From: Salegentibacter echinorum
GTDB taxonomy: Bacteria > Bacteroidota > Bacteroidia > Flavobacteriales > Flavobacteriaceae
Length of the DNA: 64,000 bases
Assembly: GCF_900129445.1 (NCBI RefSeq)
Contig: NZ_FQVT01000004.1
Span: forward strand, 1 to 64,000
Direction of reading: 5' to 3'
Shown here: one piece after another, positions 34,690 through 43,184 of the stretch
Layout of the letters: each line of letters begins with the position of its first letter
Numbering within the stretch: position 1 is the stretch's first letter
The notes under the pieces: model-generated
Databases searched by the model: none
What the model was told of the DNA's origin: nothing
The model's input: the letters and a program-made list of their open reading frames with translations, nothing else
Program-made: the position numbers and the translations under genes

Positions 34690-34873
34690 TAAAGGTGATC
34701 AGCAAGCGCTCTTTCCCTTTAAAGAAAGGTGGCTTCTTCTGTGATAGCGGAAGGAGTCGGAAGGGTTGAGAGGTGAAATTGTATTTAAATTTTGAAAAAC
34801 CACCCCGCCCTATCGGGCACCCCTCCTTAAAAAGTAGGGGAGCGGGCCTCTTTGGTTGCTAAGTGGAATTTAT
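34690..34873 (+). repeat. GC-rich hairpin repeat, copy A (upstream of DUF559)
   Basis: A segment of about 184 bases matching copy B at 35298-35480. The central 118 bases (34726-34844) differ at one position. It contains a ctttccctttaaagaaagg hairpin, gatagcggaaggagtcgg, aagggttgagaggtg and ccgccctatcgggcacccct. The two halves are themselves imperfect inverted relatives, both beginning CGCTCC when read inward. It is non-coding. Confidence 0.85.
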
Positions 34874-34899
34874 GAGAAAAGCTTAAAAACTTAATTGAA

Positions 34900-35274
34900 A
34901 TGTGGATTTTGAAAAAAGCAAATCATAATAAAAAATATCTTGAGTCGTATCGTAAAACGCTAAGAGAAAATCTAACTCCGGCAGAAGCTTTTTTATGGAA
35001 ACAGTTGCAACACCGAAAATTTGAAGGTAGAAAATTTAGAAGACAACATAGTATTGAAAATTTCATAGTCGATTTTTACTGTGCTAAAGAGCAATTAATT
35101 ATAGAACTGGATGGAGATATCCATAATAATCCTTTAGCTGAAGAAAGGGATAAAAAACGAACAGAGAAATTGGAAGCTTTAGGTTTTAAGGTATTACATT
35201 TTGAGAATAAAATGGTGTTTGATTTTTTGCCATCAGTTTTAAAGGAAATTGCAGATAATTTTAAAAAGCAATAA
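34900..35274 (+). CDS. DUF559 endonuclease-like protein
   Basis: The 124-residue protein belongs to DUF559, a Vsr/restriction-endonuclease-like fold. The segment NFIVDFYC (D58), then LIIELDGDIH (E69, D71, H75), gives the likely metal-dependent nuclease site, with RREFRRQH-like basic residues before it (KFEGRKFRRQHSI). The exact activity of the family is not established. It is not a normal member of the ligase-exonuclease-helicase operon and is flanked on both sides by nearly identical 180-bp repeats, which suggests that it arrived with them. Similar small DUF559 genes are scattered in Bacteroidota genomes. Confidence 0.88.
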   Translation: MWILKKANHNKKYLESYRKTLRENLTPAEAFLWKQLQHRKFEGRKFRRQHSIENFIVDFYCAKEQLIIELDGDIHNNPLAEERDKKRTEKLEALGFKVLHFENKMVFDFLPSVLKEIADNFKKQ

Positions 35275-35297
35275 AATATTGGCTTTGTTAAGTTACG

Positions 35298-35480
35298 AAT
35301 GATATTAGCAAACGCTCCTTCCCTTTGAAGGGAAGGTGGCTTCTTCTGCGATAGCGGAAGGAGTCGGAAGGGTTGAGAGGTGAAATTGTATTTAAATTTT
35401 GAAAAACCACCCCGCCCTATCGGGCACCCCTCCTTAAAAAGTAGGGGAGCGAGCTTGTTCAGTTAGGTAGCTAAATTTAA
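35298..35480 (+). repeat. GC-rich hairpin repeat, copy B (downstream of DUF559)
   Basis: Second copy of the repeat at 34690, offset by 607 bases. Here the first hairpin is perfect: CCTTCCCTT (35317-35325) with AAGGGAAGG (35328-35336). GCCC-TATC-GGGC in the right part also pairs. The unit repeat plus DUF559 appears once as a full unit, followed by this extra repeat. Confidence 0.85.
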
Positions 35481-35486
35481 GTAGCT

Positions 35487-35535
35487 CCTTCCCTTTTTTT
35501 AAGGGAAGGTAGCATATTCTGTTTTTACAGAATAT
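35487..35535 (+). repeat. Double hairpin upstream of the helicase, related to the repeats
   Basis: CCTTCCCTT (35487-35495) pairs with AAGGGAAGG (35501-35509), directly followed by ATATTCTG (35514-35521) pairing with CAGAATAT (35528-35535). Both are perfect. The first hairpin is the same as in copy B, and tgagggaagggtc follows as in the repeats, so this is a third, partial family member 28 bases before the helicase start. Confidence 0.7.
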
Positions 35536-35562
35536 GAGGGAAGGGTCAAAAAGGACACAATC

Positions 35563-38043
35563 ATGAACAAAAAAAAACTCATCAACATAGCAGAAACATG
35601 GTTTTCCAATCAGGGGTGGAAGGCTTTTGCTTTTCAAAAACAAACCTGGGATGCTTTTCTTAAAGGTAAAAACGGACTTTTAAATGCGCCCACGGGAAGC
35701 GGAAAAACTTATGCGCTCTGGATTCCTATTGTACTGGCTTATCTTAAACAAAACCCAAATTATAAAACTAAACATAGAAAAGGCTTAAAAGCAATTTGGA
35801 TTACGCCGCTTCGGGCACTTTCAGTAGAAATTGAACAGGCTGCGCAGCGTTTTGCTAACGAAATTGACAGCGGACTAAGCGTGGGAATTCGAACCGGCGA
35901 TACACCACAAAAAATTAGGGCTGCTCAAAAAAAATCAATGCCCGATCTATTGATAACCACTCCCGAAAGTTTGCAGTTGTTATTAGCTTCAAAAGATTAT
36001 GATAAAACTTTTAAAAATCTGCAAGCGGTAGTGGTAGATGAATGGCACGAATTGCTGGGCACTAAACGCGGGGTGCAAATGGAACTGGCGCTTTCGCGTT
36101 TAAAAACAGTTTCAGGAGAATTGCGAATTTGGGGAATCTCAGCGACGATTGGAAATTTGGAGCAGGCACGGGAAGTATTGCTTGGCCCAAATTCCGAAGC
36201 ATTTGAAAATTCAGTATTAATAAAAGCCAGGCTAAAAAAGAAAATCAAGGTGCAATCTATTATTCCTAAAAAAATGGAACGTTTTCCCTGGCGGGGGCAC
36301 CTTGGTTTACACTTGCTGGATGAGGTAGTGCCAATTATCAAAAATTCTAAAACAACGCTGTTGTTTACCAATACCCGTTCACAATGTGAATTGTGGTTCC
36401 AGAAATTAATGTCGAAATATCCCGAATTTGCTGGAGAGGTAGCTATGCATCACGGGAGTATTAACAAAGAAACCCGGCTGTGGGTGGAGCAGGCCATTAG
36501 GAACGAAACTTTAAAAGCCGTGGTATGTACTTCCAGCCTTGATTTGGGCGTTGATTTTGCGCCGGTAGAAACCATTATTCAAATTGGTGGCCCCAAAGGG
36601 GTTGCGCGGTTTATGCAACGTGCCGGGAGAAGTGGTCACCAACCGGGTGGGGAAAGTGTGATCTATTTTTTGCCTACCCACGCGATAGAACTCATAGAAG
36701 CTTCAGCCTTGCAAAAAGCGGTGAAAAAACAGGCGGTTGAAGATCGAATTCCATATTTGCTGAGTTTTGATGTCCTGGTGCAATATTTAACGACCCTGGC
36801 GGTGTCCAACGGATTTTTTCCGAATGATATCTGGCCCGAGGTAAAAGCTACATTTTGTTTTCAAACAATAACTAAAGAACAATGGCGTTGGTTGCTTAAT
36901 TTTGTCACGAAAGGTAGCCAGAGCTTACAGGCTTACGATGAATATAAAAAAATTGAGATTGAAGAAGATGGCCGTTTTAAGGTAAATAACCGCGGGGTTG
37001 CTATGCGACATCGTTTGCAAATTGGCACTATTGTGAGCGATGCGATGTTGAGTGTAAAATATATGAAGGGTGGTTATATAGGTACTATTGAAGAATGGTT
37101 TGTTTCCAAATTGAAACCGGGGGATGTATTTACTTTTGCCGGCCGAAATTTAGAACTCGTTCATATTAAAAGTATGCAGGTGTTGGTGCGTAGATCTAAA
37201 AAAAAGACAGCCAAAGTTCCCAGCTGGATGGGCGGCAGAATGGCGTTTTCGGCACAAATGAGTGAATTGTTGAGAGAAGAAATGTATGCGGCTTCAGCTT
37301 CTTCGACTGTCACCTCGAACGCAGCTGGGAAATCAGAGGAATTGAAAGCTTTGCGGCCAATTTTAGATAGACAGTTGAAGGAATCTATTGTTCCGAAGCA
37401 AGACGAGTTTTTAATTGAAACTTTTAAAACCAGGGAAGGATATCACGCTATTTTTTATCCTTTTGAGGGTCGTTTTGTACACGAAGCCCTGGGAAGTTTG
37501 CTGGCTTATCGTATTAGTTTACTATCACCCATCACTTTTTCCATCGCTTTTAATGATTATGGTTTCGAGTTGCTTTCAGACCAGGAAATTGATATGCAAC
37601 AGGTGTTGGACAATAATCTTTTTTCTGAAGCATATTTAATGGACGATCTTTACAAAAGTTTGAACGCTACCGAAATGGCACGAAGAAAATTTAGAGATAT
37701 AGCGGTAATTGCCGGCATGGTTTTTACCGGTTATCCCAATAAAATGATTAAAAGTAAGCATCTACAAAGCAGTTCGCAGTTGTTATTTAGTGTTTTTAGG
37801 GATTATGAAGCCGATAATTTATTATACCTGCAATCTTTTCGAGAGACCTTTGAGCATCAATTGGAAGAAGGCCGTTTAAGACTAGCCTTAGATCGAATTT
37901 CCGGGCAAAAAATAGTTTGGAAAAACTGCGAAAAACCCACGCCGTTTTCTTTTCCTATTATTACCGATAGGTTGCGGGAAAAATTGTCTTCAGAAAAAGT
38001 GGAAGATCGTATAAGAAAAATGCTAAAGAGTTTGGAGCAATAA
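35563..38043 (+). CDS. Ligase-associated DEXH-box helicase (Lhr type)
   Basis: The 826-residue protein is an SF2 helicase with Walker A APTGSGKT (42-49), the DEWH box (159-162), SATIGN (motif III) and motif VI QRAGRSGHQPGG. It then has the winged-helix and Lhr C-terminal domains. It belongs to the Lhr-core group found with ATP-dependent ligase, MBL exonuclease and PdeM in a predicted DNA-damage operon. Here it is separated from the ligase by 896 bases of repeats and a DUF559 gene. No pdeM follows. Instead, a CAGT word array begins just after the stop. Confidence 0.94.
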   Translation: MNKKKLINIAETWFSNQGWKAFAFQKQTWDAFLKGKNGLLNAPTGSGKTYALWIPIVLAYLKQNPNYKTKHRKGLKAIWITPLRALSVEIEQAAQRFANEIDSGLSVGIRTGDTPQKIRAAQKKSMPDLLITTPESLQLLLASKDYDKTFKNLQAVVVDEWHELLGTKRGVQMELALSRLKTVSGELRIWGISATIGNLEQAREVLLGPNSEAFENSVLIKARLKKKIKVQSIIPKKMERFPWRGHLGLHLLDEVVPIIKNSKTTLLFTNTRSQCELWFQKLMSKYPEFAGEVAMHHGSINKETRLWVEQAIRNETLKAVVCTSSLDLGVDFAPVETIIQIGGPKGVARFMQRAGRSGHQPGGESVIYFLPTHAIELIEASALQKAVKKQAVEDRIPYLLSFDVLVQYLTTLAVSNGFFPNDIWPEVKATFCFQTITKEQWRWLLNFVTKGSQSLQAYDEYKKIEIEEDGRFKVNNRGVAMRHRLQIGTIVSDAMLSVKYMKGGYIGTIEEWFVSKLKPGDVFTFAGRNLELVHIKSMQVLVRRSKKKTAKVPSWMGGRMAFSAQMSELLREEMYAASASSTVTSNAAGKSEELKALRPILDRQLKESIVPKQDEFLIETFKTREGYHAIFYPFEGRFVHEALGSLLAYRISLLSPITFSIAFNDYGFELLSDQEIDMQQVLDNNLFSEAYLMDDLYKSLNATEMARRKFRDIAVIAGMVFTGYPNKMIKSKHLQSSSQLLFSVFRDYEADNLLYLQSFRETFEHQLEEGRLRLALDRISGQKIVWKNCEKPTPFSFPIITDRLREKLSSEKVEDRIRKMLKSLEQ

Positions 38044-38160
38044 TGTCAGTAGGCAGTCGCAGTGTGCAGGTATCACTCAATAGTGAGCAGTCTCTGTTTA
38101 CAGTAAGCAGTAAATTTTTAACCGAAATCGATGAAAACGCCAAACAAAAAACACCAAACA
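38044..38160. repeat. CAGT / CAAAC word array after the helicase
   Basis: Words such as gtcagtaggcagtcgcagtg, gtgagcagtctctg, acagtaagcagt and aacaccaaacaac fill the gap between the convergent helicase and YagU-like genes. A 60-codon open frame over this array (38043-38225) has no resemblance to PdeM or any family that I know. Confidence 0.55.
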
Positions 38161-38169
38161 ACGAGTTTT

Positions 38170-38679
38170 TTATTCCTGTTCTTTTAAACTTTTTAATACG
38201 CTGCTTCGCACTACTTCTGCGGTGATTCCGAATAAAACGTGGGCAAACAATTCGTTTAATTGCATTTTAATGGGAACATCTATGGGTTTTGGCTCAAGTC
38301 CTAAAATAGGCAGGGAAGTTTCGTGGGTGGTGATCCAGGTGGAACTACCCAGTATAATTCCGGCTTTAATGTCCAATTTCTCATCATCTCTCTTGCTATA
38401 ACCATAAGCAGCACCTACGCTAGCACCAATCGGGAAATTTACCAACTGTTCGGCCAGTTCTTCATTTTGAACACTTACCGGGGAACCGGTTATTTTGGTA
38501 GAAAGGTCATCTACAATCTCAAGTTGTGCAGATTTTTGCTCAACTTCCCTTACCGGTAAAAAATGTTCTACAAGGCTTTTAATAGCTGTACCGGCGAGTC
38601 CGCCAATGATACCTGCCAATAAACCTTTGCCTGCGGCCGAAGAAAAAGAATCTTTTTGCATTAAAGTCTGTACATTCAT
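38170..38679 (-). CDS. YagU-like (DUF1440) membrane protein
   Basis: The 169-residue protein has a glycine-rich first helix (GKGLLAGIIGGLAGTAIKSL), a central PIGASVGAAYGYS segment and a late AHVLFGITAEVVRSSVLK helix, the layout of DUF1440/YagU. YagU of E. coli is an inner-membrane protein linked to acid tolerance, but the function here is unknown. It is alone, convergent to the helicase and divergent from the nitrilase gene. Confidence 0.72.
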   Translation of the reverse strand: MNVQTLMQKDSFSSAAGKGLLAGIIGGLAGTAIKSLVEHFLPVREVEQKSAQLEIVDDLSTKITGSPVSVQNEELAEQLVNFPIGASVGAAYGYSKRDDEKLDIKAGIILGSSTWITTHETSLPILGLEPKPIDVPIKMQLNELFAHVLFGITAEVVRSSVLKSLKEQE

Positions 38680-38750
38680 CTTAGTAAATTTTTAAAGTGC
38701 CAGAAGTTATAGGTTTAATTAGCTGGCGGGATTAAAACTATCAATTATCG

Positions 38751-38758
38751 TATTTTTG
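38751..38758 (+). promoter_or_regulatory. Candidate -7 box (TATTTTTG) for the nitrilase gene
   Basis: Perfect TAnnTTTG 57 bases before the ATG. A second match, TAAATTTG (38805-38812), lies only 3 bases before the ATG. Neither has a clear TTG at -33. Confidence 0.4.
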
Positions 38759-38815
38759 AGCAATTGTTTTAACAAGGATTTAGCAGCAAGAATTTAAAAT
38801 TTGGTAAATTTGGGT

Positions 38816-39595
38816 ATGGCACAAAAACTAAACACCGCATTGTTACAAGTGAATCTCAAATGGGAAGATGCCCAGGAGAACCGAAGCTTATTTTCGAAAG
38901 AAATAAAGGCGCTTTCTGAAGATATCGATCTAATAATTCTTCCGGAAATGTTTACCACCGGCTTTAGTATGAATGCATCAGAATTGGCTGAGGAAACCGA
39001 TGGCCTTAGTTTACAATGGATGCGCGAAATGGCGAAACTTAAAGACGCCGCCGTTACCGGAAGCGTGATTATTACAGAAAATGGCAAGTATTATAACAGG
39101 CTATTTTTTGTTTTTCCCAATGGTAGCTATAAAACTTACGATAAACGTCACGCTTTTAGTTTTGCAAAAGAAGATGAAACCTTTACCGAAGGGAAAGAGC
39201 GTTTAATTGTAACATATAAAGGCTGGAAGATTTGTCCGCTAATTTGTTATGACCTTCGTTTCCCCGTTTTCTCCAGAAATACCGAAGATTATGATTTATT
39301 GATTTATGTAGCTAACTGGCCGAGCAAACGTGTGTTTGCCTGGGACAATCTCTTAAGGGCCAGGGCTATTGAAAATATGAGTTATTGCATTGGCGTAAAC
39401 CGAACTGGAAAAGATGGCGATGGCTATGAATATAACGGACACACTGCCGCTTATGATGCACTTGGTCAAAACATCACCGAACTAAACCTGGAAAAGCCTT
39501 TTGTTAAAGAAATAGTTCTTGAAAAAGCTCATATAAGTGAAACCCGTGGAAAGTTTAAATTTTTACAGGATCGCGATGATTTTATTTTAAAATAA
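38816..39595 (+). CDS. Nitrilase-superfamily amidase (omega-amidase-like)
   Basis: The 259-residue cytoplasmic enzyme has the carbon-nitrogen hydrolase triad: Glu in ILPEMFTTGF (E44), Lys in YDKRHAF (K110) and Cys in LICYDLRFP (C144). This close match to the NIT2/YafV branch suggests omega-amidase activity on 2-oxoglutaramate or 2-oxosuccinamate. The start is ATG 38816, because an in-frame TTG 15 bases upstream falls within the promoter-like TAAATTTG. Its last 14 bases overlap the convergent lipoprotein gene. Confidence 0.9.
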   Translation: MAQKLNTALLQVNLKWEDAQENRSLFSKEIKALSEDIDLIILPEMFTTGFSMNASELAEETDGLSLQWMREMAKLKDAAVTGSVIITENGKYYNRLFFVFPNGSYKTYDKRHAFSFAKEDETFTEGKERLIVTYKGWKICPLICYDLRFPVFSRNTEDYDLLIYVANWPSKRVFAWDNLLRARAIENMSYCIGVNRTGKDGDGYEYNGHTAAYDALGQNITELNLEKPFVKEIVLEKAHISETRGKFKFLQDRDDFILK

Positions 39596-41195
39596 AATTT
39601 TCGTTCATATCCCAATTAGACCGTACCTGTATGGTGTCGTTATAATACTGGATCTCTTCCGGTTGTTGTTTTTCTAAATAATTTCCGGTATCCCATTTTC
39701 CGTTAGCGTTATCATCATAAATAACCCTAATGAGGTATTTTGCCGGTTTTAAAAATCTAAAATGAAAACTGTTTTCTCCATTAGAAACTTTTTCTGCCTG
39801 TAATTCTCCTTTCTCATTAGAAAGTTGAACGAGGATGGGATATTTTTTTACGTTTTGCAATCGTAAAATAATACTACCATATTCTGAGTAAGCTTTGGTG
39901 CTAAGGCTTTGCCTAATCGTATCATTGGTTTCTTCAAAAAGATCTGTGACTGCTCCCGGCAGAGCCAATACCTGGTATTTGGCACTTTCCTCTTTCTCAA
40001 AGGAAATGATAATTTCGTTTTCAAGCCTGCGCATTTTTGTCGTGAAAGGGACCAAAACAGAATCTTTGTCTCTAATTGTTATAAAATCTTCATCAAAACT
40101 TGTGATTGGCGTATTGGCTTTCAATTTAAAATCCTGGGCAAATTCAATATTCCCGGTGGGTTCAGTAGTGACCCGTAAGGAGTCCCTATCGGCTTTAGAA
40201 ATTTTGGTAAATAACGTATCGCGTCGTTGCGGGCTTACCACTTCAAAAGAAAGACTGTCAGTTTCAGGTCTAATGTTGTACCAATAATAAAGGGTGTCTG
40301 TTTTCTCATCTTTTACGATCCTGGATTTATATCCGGCAGGTTTTGGAGTGAGTAGATTAATTTTAACACTATCTACTCCTTTCTTCCCTTCATAACCAAA
40401 AAGTATTTGATTGCCTTTTAATAACTTAGGGCGTTTAGGTTCAAAAGCCAAATTTTCTTTAAATAGGGTTAATTGATAAGTGCTGTCTGTAGGTAACGTA
40501 ATATAATCTTCTAAAAAAGCTATTTTTTCATTCTTAGGATTAAAAAGATAATTGTCATTTTTATCTTCTATGGCCAGCATTTGGTAAGTCCCTTCTTTAA
40601 GGTTTTCCAATTTAAAATTAACGCTGCTATCTAAGGTATAAGTAATATATCTTGGGGTCTCCTTATAAACCAGGGAATCTGAAAAAGTGCTATCTACAGG
40701 ATATAAGAAAATGGAAATAAATTCGGCAGGAGCTTTTAGATAAGCATCCTTAACATTACCCGAAACCGATAAAGAATCCAGGTAATCCCCGGTAGAAAAA
40801 ACATATTTAAAATAAGGTAAGGGATTACCTTCATTGTTATCAACAATACTTTTACCAAAATTAATCGTGTACGTAGTATTTTCCTGTAATGAATCCAGGT
40901 TCTCTATCATTACATCTTTACGGGCCGTTCCCATAGGCATAATGCTGGGACGGGGTTCTATGGGAGGGGAAATCACGATTTGCTGCCGCGCATCTTCCAG
41001 TTTTATATATTCGTTAAAAAAGATCCTAATCTCATTTGCGCTAAAATTGGTATTGTAATTTTCAGGATTTGCCCTAATAAACTTTGGTGGCTCTTCATCC
41101 TCGGGACCACCTTCTGGCATCCCTTTTTTAGCACATTGCACACATAAAAGTAGTAGCGCAGCAACGATGATTATACCTGGAGTTCGTTTTAGCAT
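39582..41195 (-). CDS. Ig-like (SbsA/Big_5-type) domain lipoprotein
   Basis: The 537-residue protein begins with a lipoprotein-like signal (IIVAALLLLCVQC, C21; the -1 residue is Gln, unlike the classic lipobox). An SbsA-type Ig-like domain follows (about 35-135: PPKFIRANPENYNTNFSANE, TTYTINFGKSIVDNNEGN). Further beta-sandwich regions fill the rest. The N-terminal sequence is recognisable as a conserved Bacteroidota envelope lipoprotein, with function unknown. It overlaps the convergent nitrilase gene by 14 bases. Confidence 0.8.
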   Translation of the reverse strand: MLKRTPGIIIVAALLLLCVQCAKKGMPEGGPEDEEPPKFIRANPENYNTNFSANEIRIFFNEYIKLEDARQQIVISPPIEPRPSIMPMGTARKDVMIENLDSLQENTTYTINFGKSIVDNNEGNPLPYFKYVFSTGDYLDSLSVSGNVKDAYLKAPAEFISIFLYPVDSTFSDSLVYKETPRYITYTLDSSVNFKLENLKEGTYQMLAIEDKNDNYLFNPKNEKIAFLEDYITLPTDSTYQLTLFKENLAFEPKRPKLLKGNQILFGYEGKKGVDSVKINLLTPKPAGYKSRIVKDEKTDTLYYWYNIRPETDSLSFEVVSPQRRDTLFTKISKADRDSLRVTTEPTGNIEFAQDFKLKANTPITSFDEDFITIRDKDSVLVPFTTKMRRLENEIIISFEKEESAKYQVLALPGAVTDLFEETNDTIRQSLSTKAYSEYGSIILRLQNVKKYPILVQLSNEKGELQAEKVSNGENSFHFRFLKPAKYLIRVIYDDNANGKWDTGNYLEKQQPEEIQYYNDTIQVRSNWDMNENFILK

Positions 41196-41400
41196 AATTA
41201 TAAAATGAAATAGAAAGACAAAGAAACAATTATTTTAGGTTTTTTGGTAGCTACATTCTTTTGTTTCTTATTTAAACGGAACCAGTAAATTTATAAAGTG
41301 CAGAAAATGCTCATTATTTTTTATTTCTGAAAGAATAAAATTTTCCGGTGAGTTGTAATTAAGTTTTTTCTCCTTTAGTCTTAGCGTCCATATTTCTCCT

Positions 41401-42081
41401 TCAATGTGTAATAGCCATCGTTGCGATACTCAGTTTAGTGTTTTTGATAGTCAATAATTTATTTCCGCAGGCTTCTAAAGTAGCCCCGGTAGTCACGAGA
41501 TCATCTACCAATAGAATATGACGGTTTTCTAATTTCTGCCTGTTTTTTAACATGAAAGTTTCTTCCAGCATTCCCCATCTTCCAACGCGTTTTTTTAAAG
41601 TTTGCGTTAGGGAAGATGATTTTTTTACCAATACATCGTCAATATATGTTGCGTTTAGACTACTGGCCAGTTCTTTTCCGAAGCCGGCCACCTGGTTAAA
41701 TCCTCTAGTTTTTAATTTTTTGCGATGTAAAGGCACCGGTACTACACAATCTACTTCTCTAAAATTGGAGCAATAGGCTAGTTCTTCGCTTAACCAACGT
41801 CCCAGAAAAGCGGAAACTTCTTCCTGTTTTCGGTATTTTAAGTTGTGAATTAAATATTGTACAAGACCTTTTTTACCAAAATAAAGTAGTGAAGTTGCAT
41901 TTTCCAGGGAAAGTCGGGCATCAAATACTTTTTTAGTCGCATTTTCGTTATCATTGTGGTAACCGGTAAGGGGGAGCTGATGCAAACAAAGCGTACATAT
42001 TACAGCTTCATGCTTTAATAAAGGTTTATCACAGCAATTACAAATTTGCGGATAGAACAAATTGAGTAAATCGTGAAACAT
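41401..42081 (-). CDS. ComF family phosphoribosyltransferase-like protein
   Basis: The 226-residue protein has an N-terminal zinc-binding segment (CNCCDKPLL, then ICTLCLHQLP) and the PRTase motif ILLVDDLVTTGAT near residue 185, preceded by VDCVVPVPLHRKKLKTRGFNQ. This is the ComFC layout. In competent bacteria ComFC assists DNA uptake and single-strand handling. In non-competent species its role is unclear. It is divergent from the coiled-coil gene at 42141. Confidence 0.9.
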   Translation of the reverse strand: MFHDLLNLFYPQICNCCDKPLLKHEAVICTLCLHQLPLTGYHNDNENATKKVFDARLSLENATSLLYFGKKGLVQYLIHNLKYRKQEEVSAFLGRWLSEELAYCSNFREVDCVVPVPLHRKKLKTRGFNQVAGFGKELASSLNATYIDDVLVKKSSSLTQTLKKRVGRWGMLEETFMLKNRQKLENRHILLVDDLVTTGATLEACGNKLLTIKNTKLSIATMAITH

Positions 42082-42140
42082 TTGTTAAGTTATTACCTGT
42101 TACCTTCCGAAAATCCTAAATTTACAAAACAAATACTTAT

Positions 42141-43025
42141 ATGATGACCGAAAAGAAAAACAATACCGCGCTTAAAATTTTAACCGGGGTTTTAGCAGTA
42201 GCACTACTGGCTTTGGGTATCTACACAATTAAATTTTATAACGAAGAAAAGGAAAATAAAGCCATTCTCACCAAAGAAAAAGCAGTGATAGAGGATGAGC
42301 TCAATGATTTAATTGTAAAATATGATGAGGCGATTGATGAAAATGAAATTATGGATCAAAATCTGGTTGATGCCCGGGCGAGGATAGACAGGTTGCTGGA
42401 TTCAGTAAAAGATAATGAAGCTAATATTGTTCTAATTTCTCGGTATAGAAGGGAAATTGGCAATCTAAAAGCCGAAAAGGAACGTTTGTTTAGAGTGGTT
42501 GATAGCTTAAACCGCCAAAACCAAATGATGTCCCAAACTTTAGACAGTACCAATGTAGTTTTAGAAGAACGAACAAAATTATCAGATTCGTTACAAACTA
42601 CCAATCAGGATCTTGCCAATAAAGTAGATAGAGCTTCGCAACTAAAAATTACAAGTTTACGTGGGGAAGGAGTGATAGTTCGCAATAGCGGAAAACTGAT
42701 TGTAAATGATCGAACCAGGCGTATAGATCAAATTAGGGCTTGCTTTACCATAAGTGCCAATGATCTTGCCGGCCCTGGAGAACGCAATATGTATGTACAG
42801 GTTTATAACCCAGACAATGAACTGGTGGGAGATCAAATAGTGGTGCAGCATGAAGGCGGGCCAATGGTTTACAGCGCATCTTCTAAGGTGTACTACGAAA
42901 ATAATGAGTTAGATGTATGTATTCTTTCTAATACTGCTGAAGACAAATTGAAAGAAGGAACCTATAAAGTGTATGTTTATGCTGAAGCCAATCTTCTGGG
43001 GACAGCTTCTTTTAATCTTAGGTAA
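42141..43025 (+). CDS. Membrane-anchored coiled-coil protein, function unknown
   Basis: I do not recognise a named family. The 294-residue protein has one N-terminal transmembrane helix (ILTGVLAVALLALGIYTIKF, about 14-33). A long heptad-rich coiled coil of about 35-170 follows (KAVIEDELNDLIVKYDEAID). A compact C-terminal domain of about 180-294 is rich in beta strands (IRACFTISANDL, GTYKVYVYAEA). The topology suggests a periplasmic or cytoplasmic rod ending in a binding domain. It is a single gene closed by a strong terminator at 43143. Confidence 0.78.
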   Translation: MMTEKKNNTALKILTGVLAVALLALGIYTIKFYNEEKENKAILTKEKAVIEDELNDLIVKYDEAIDENEIMDQNLVDARARIDRLLDSVKDNEANIVLISRYRREIGNLKAEKERLFRVVDSLNRQNQMMSQTLDSTNVVLEERTKLSDSLQTTNQDLANKVDRASQLKITSLRGEGVIVRNSGKLIVNDRTRRIDQIRACFTISANDLAGPGERNMYVQVYNPDNELVGDQIVVQHEGGPMVYSASSKVYYENNELDVCILSNTAEDKLKEGTYKVYVYAEANLLGTASFNLR

Positions 43026-43142
43026 TCAATAATAGTAGGTTTAAGAAGAAAAATTGACCAATTTTTCTTATGTTTATAGATTAATTAAACAGTAAAAAAA
43101 TAATCATCCTTTATAGTGAAAGGATAAAAATAATTTTGAAGT

Positions 43143-43171
43143 CCGCGCTAATGCTTTTTAGCGCGGTTTTT
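43143..43171 (+). terminator. Rho-independent terminator before glyS
   Basis: CCGCGCTAA (43143-43151) pairs perfectly with TTAGCGCGG (43158-43166), 6-base loop, then TTTTT. It ends 14 bases before the glyS start codon. Confidence 0.92.
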
Positions 43172-43184
43172 CTATTTTTGTGAT

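Noticed and set aside
35997-36371. Antisense open frame of 124 codons within the helicase gene
   Set aside because: It is opposite the conserved DEWH and SAT helicase motifs and has no protein family resemblance, so it is a shadow of the real gene.
38043-38225. Open frame of 60 codons directly after the helicase, where pdeM is expected
   Set aside because: Its sequence is made of CAGT and CAAAC repeat words and shows no phosphoesterase motif, so I treat it as repeat, not as a gene.
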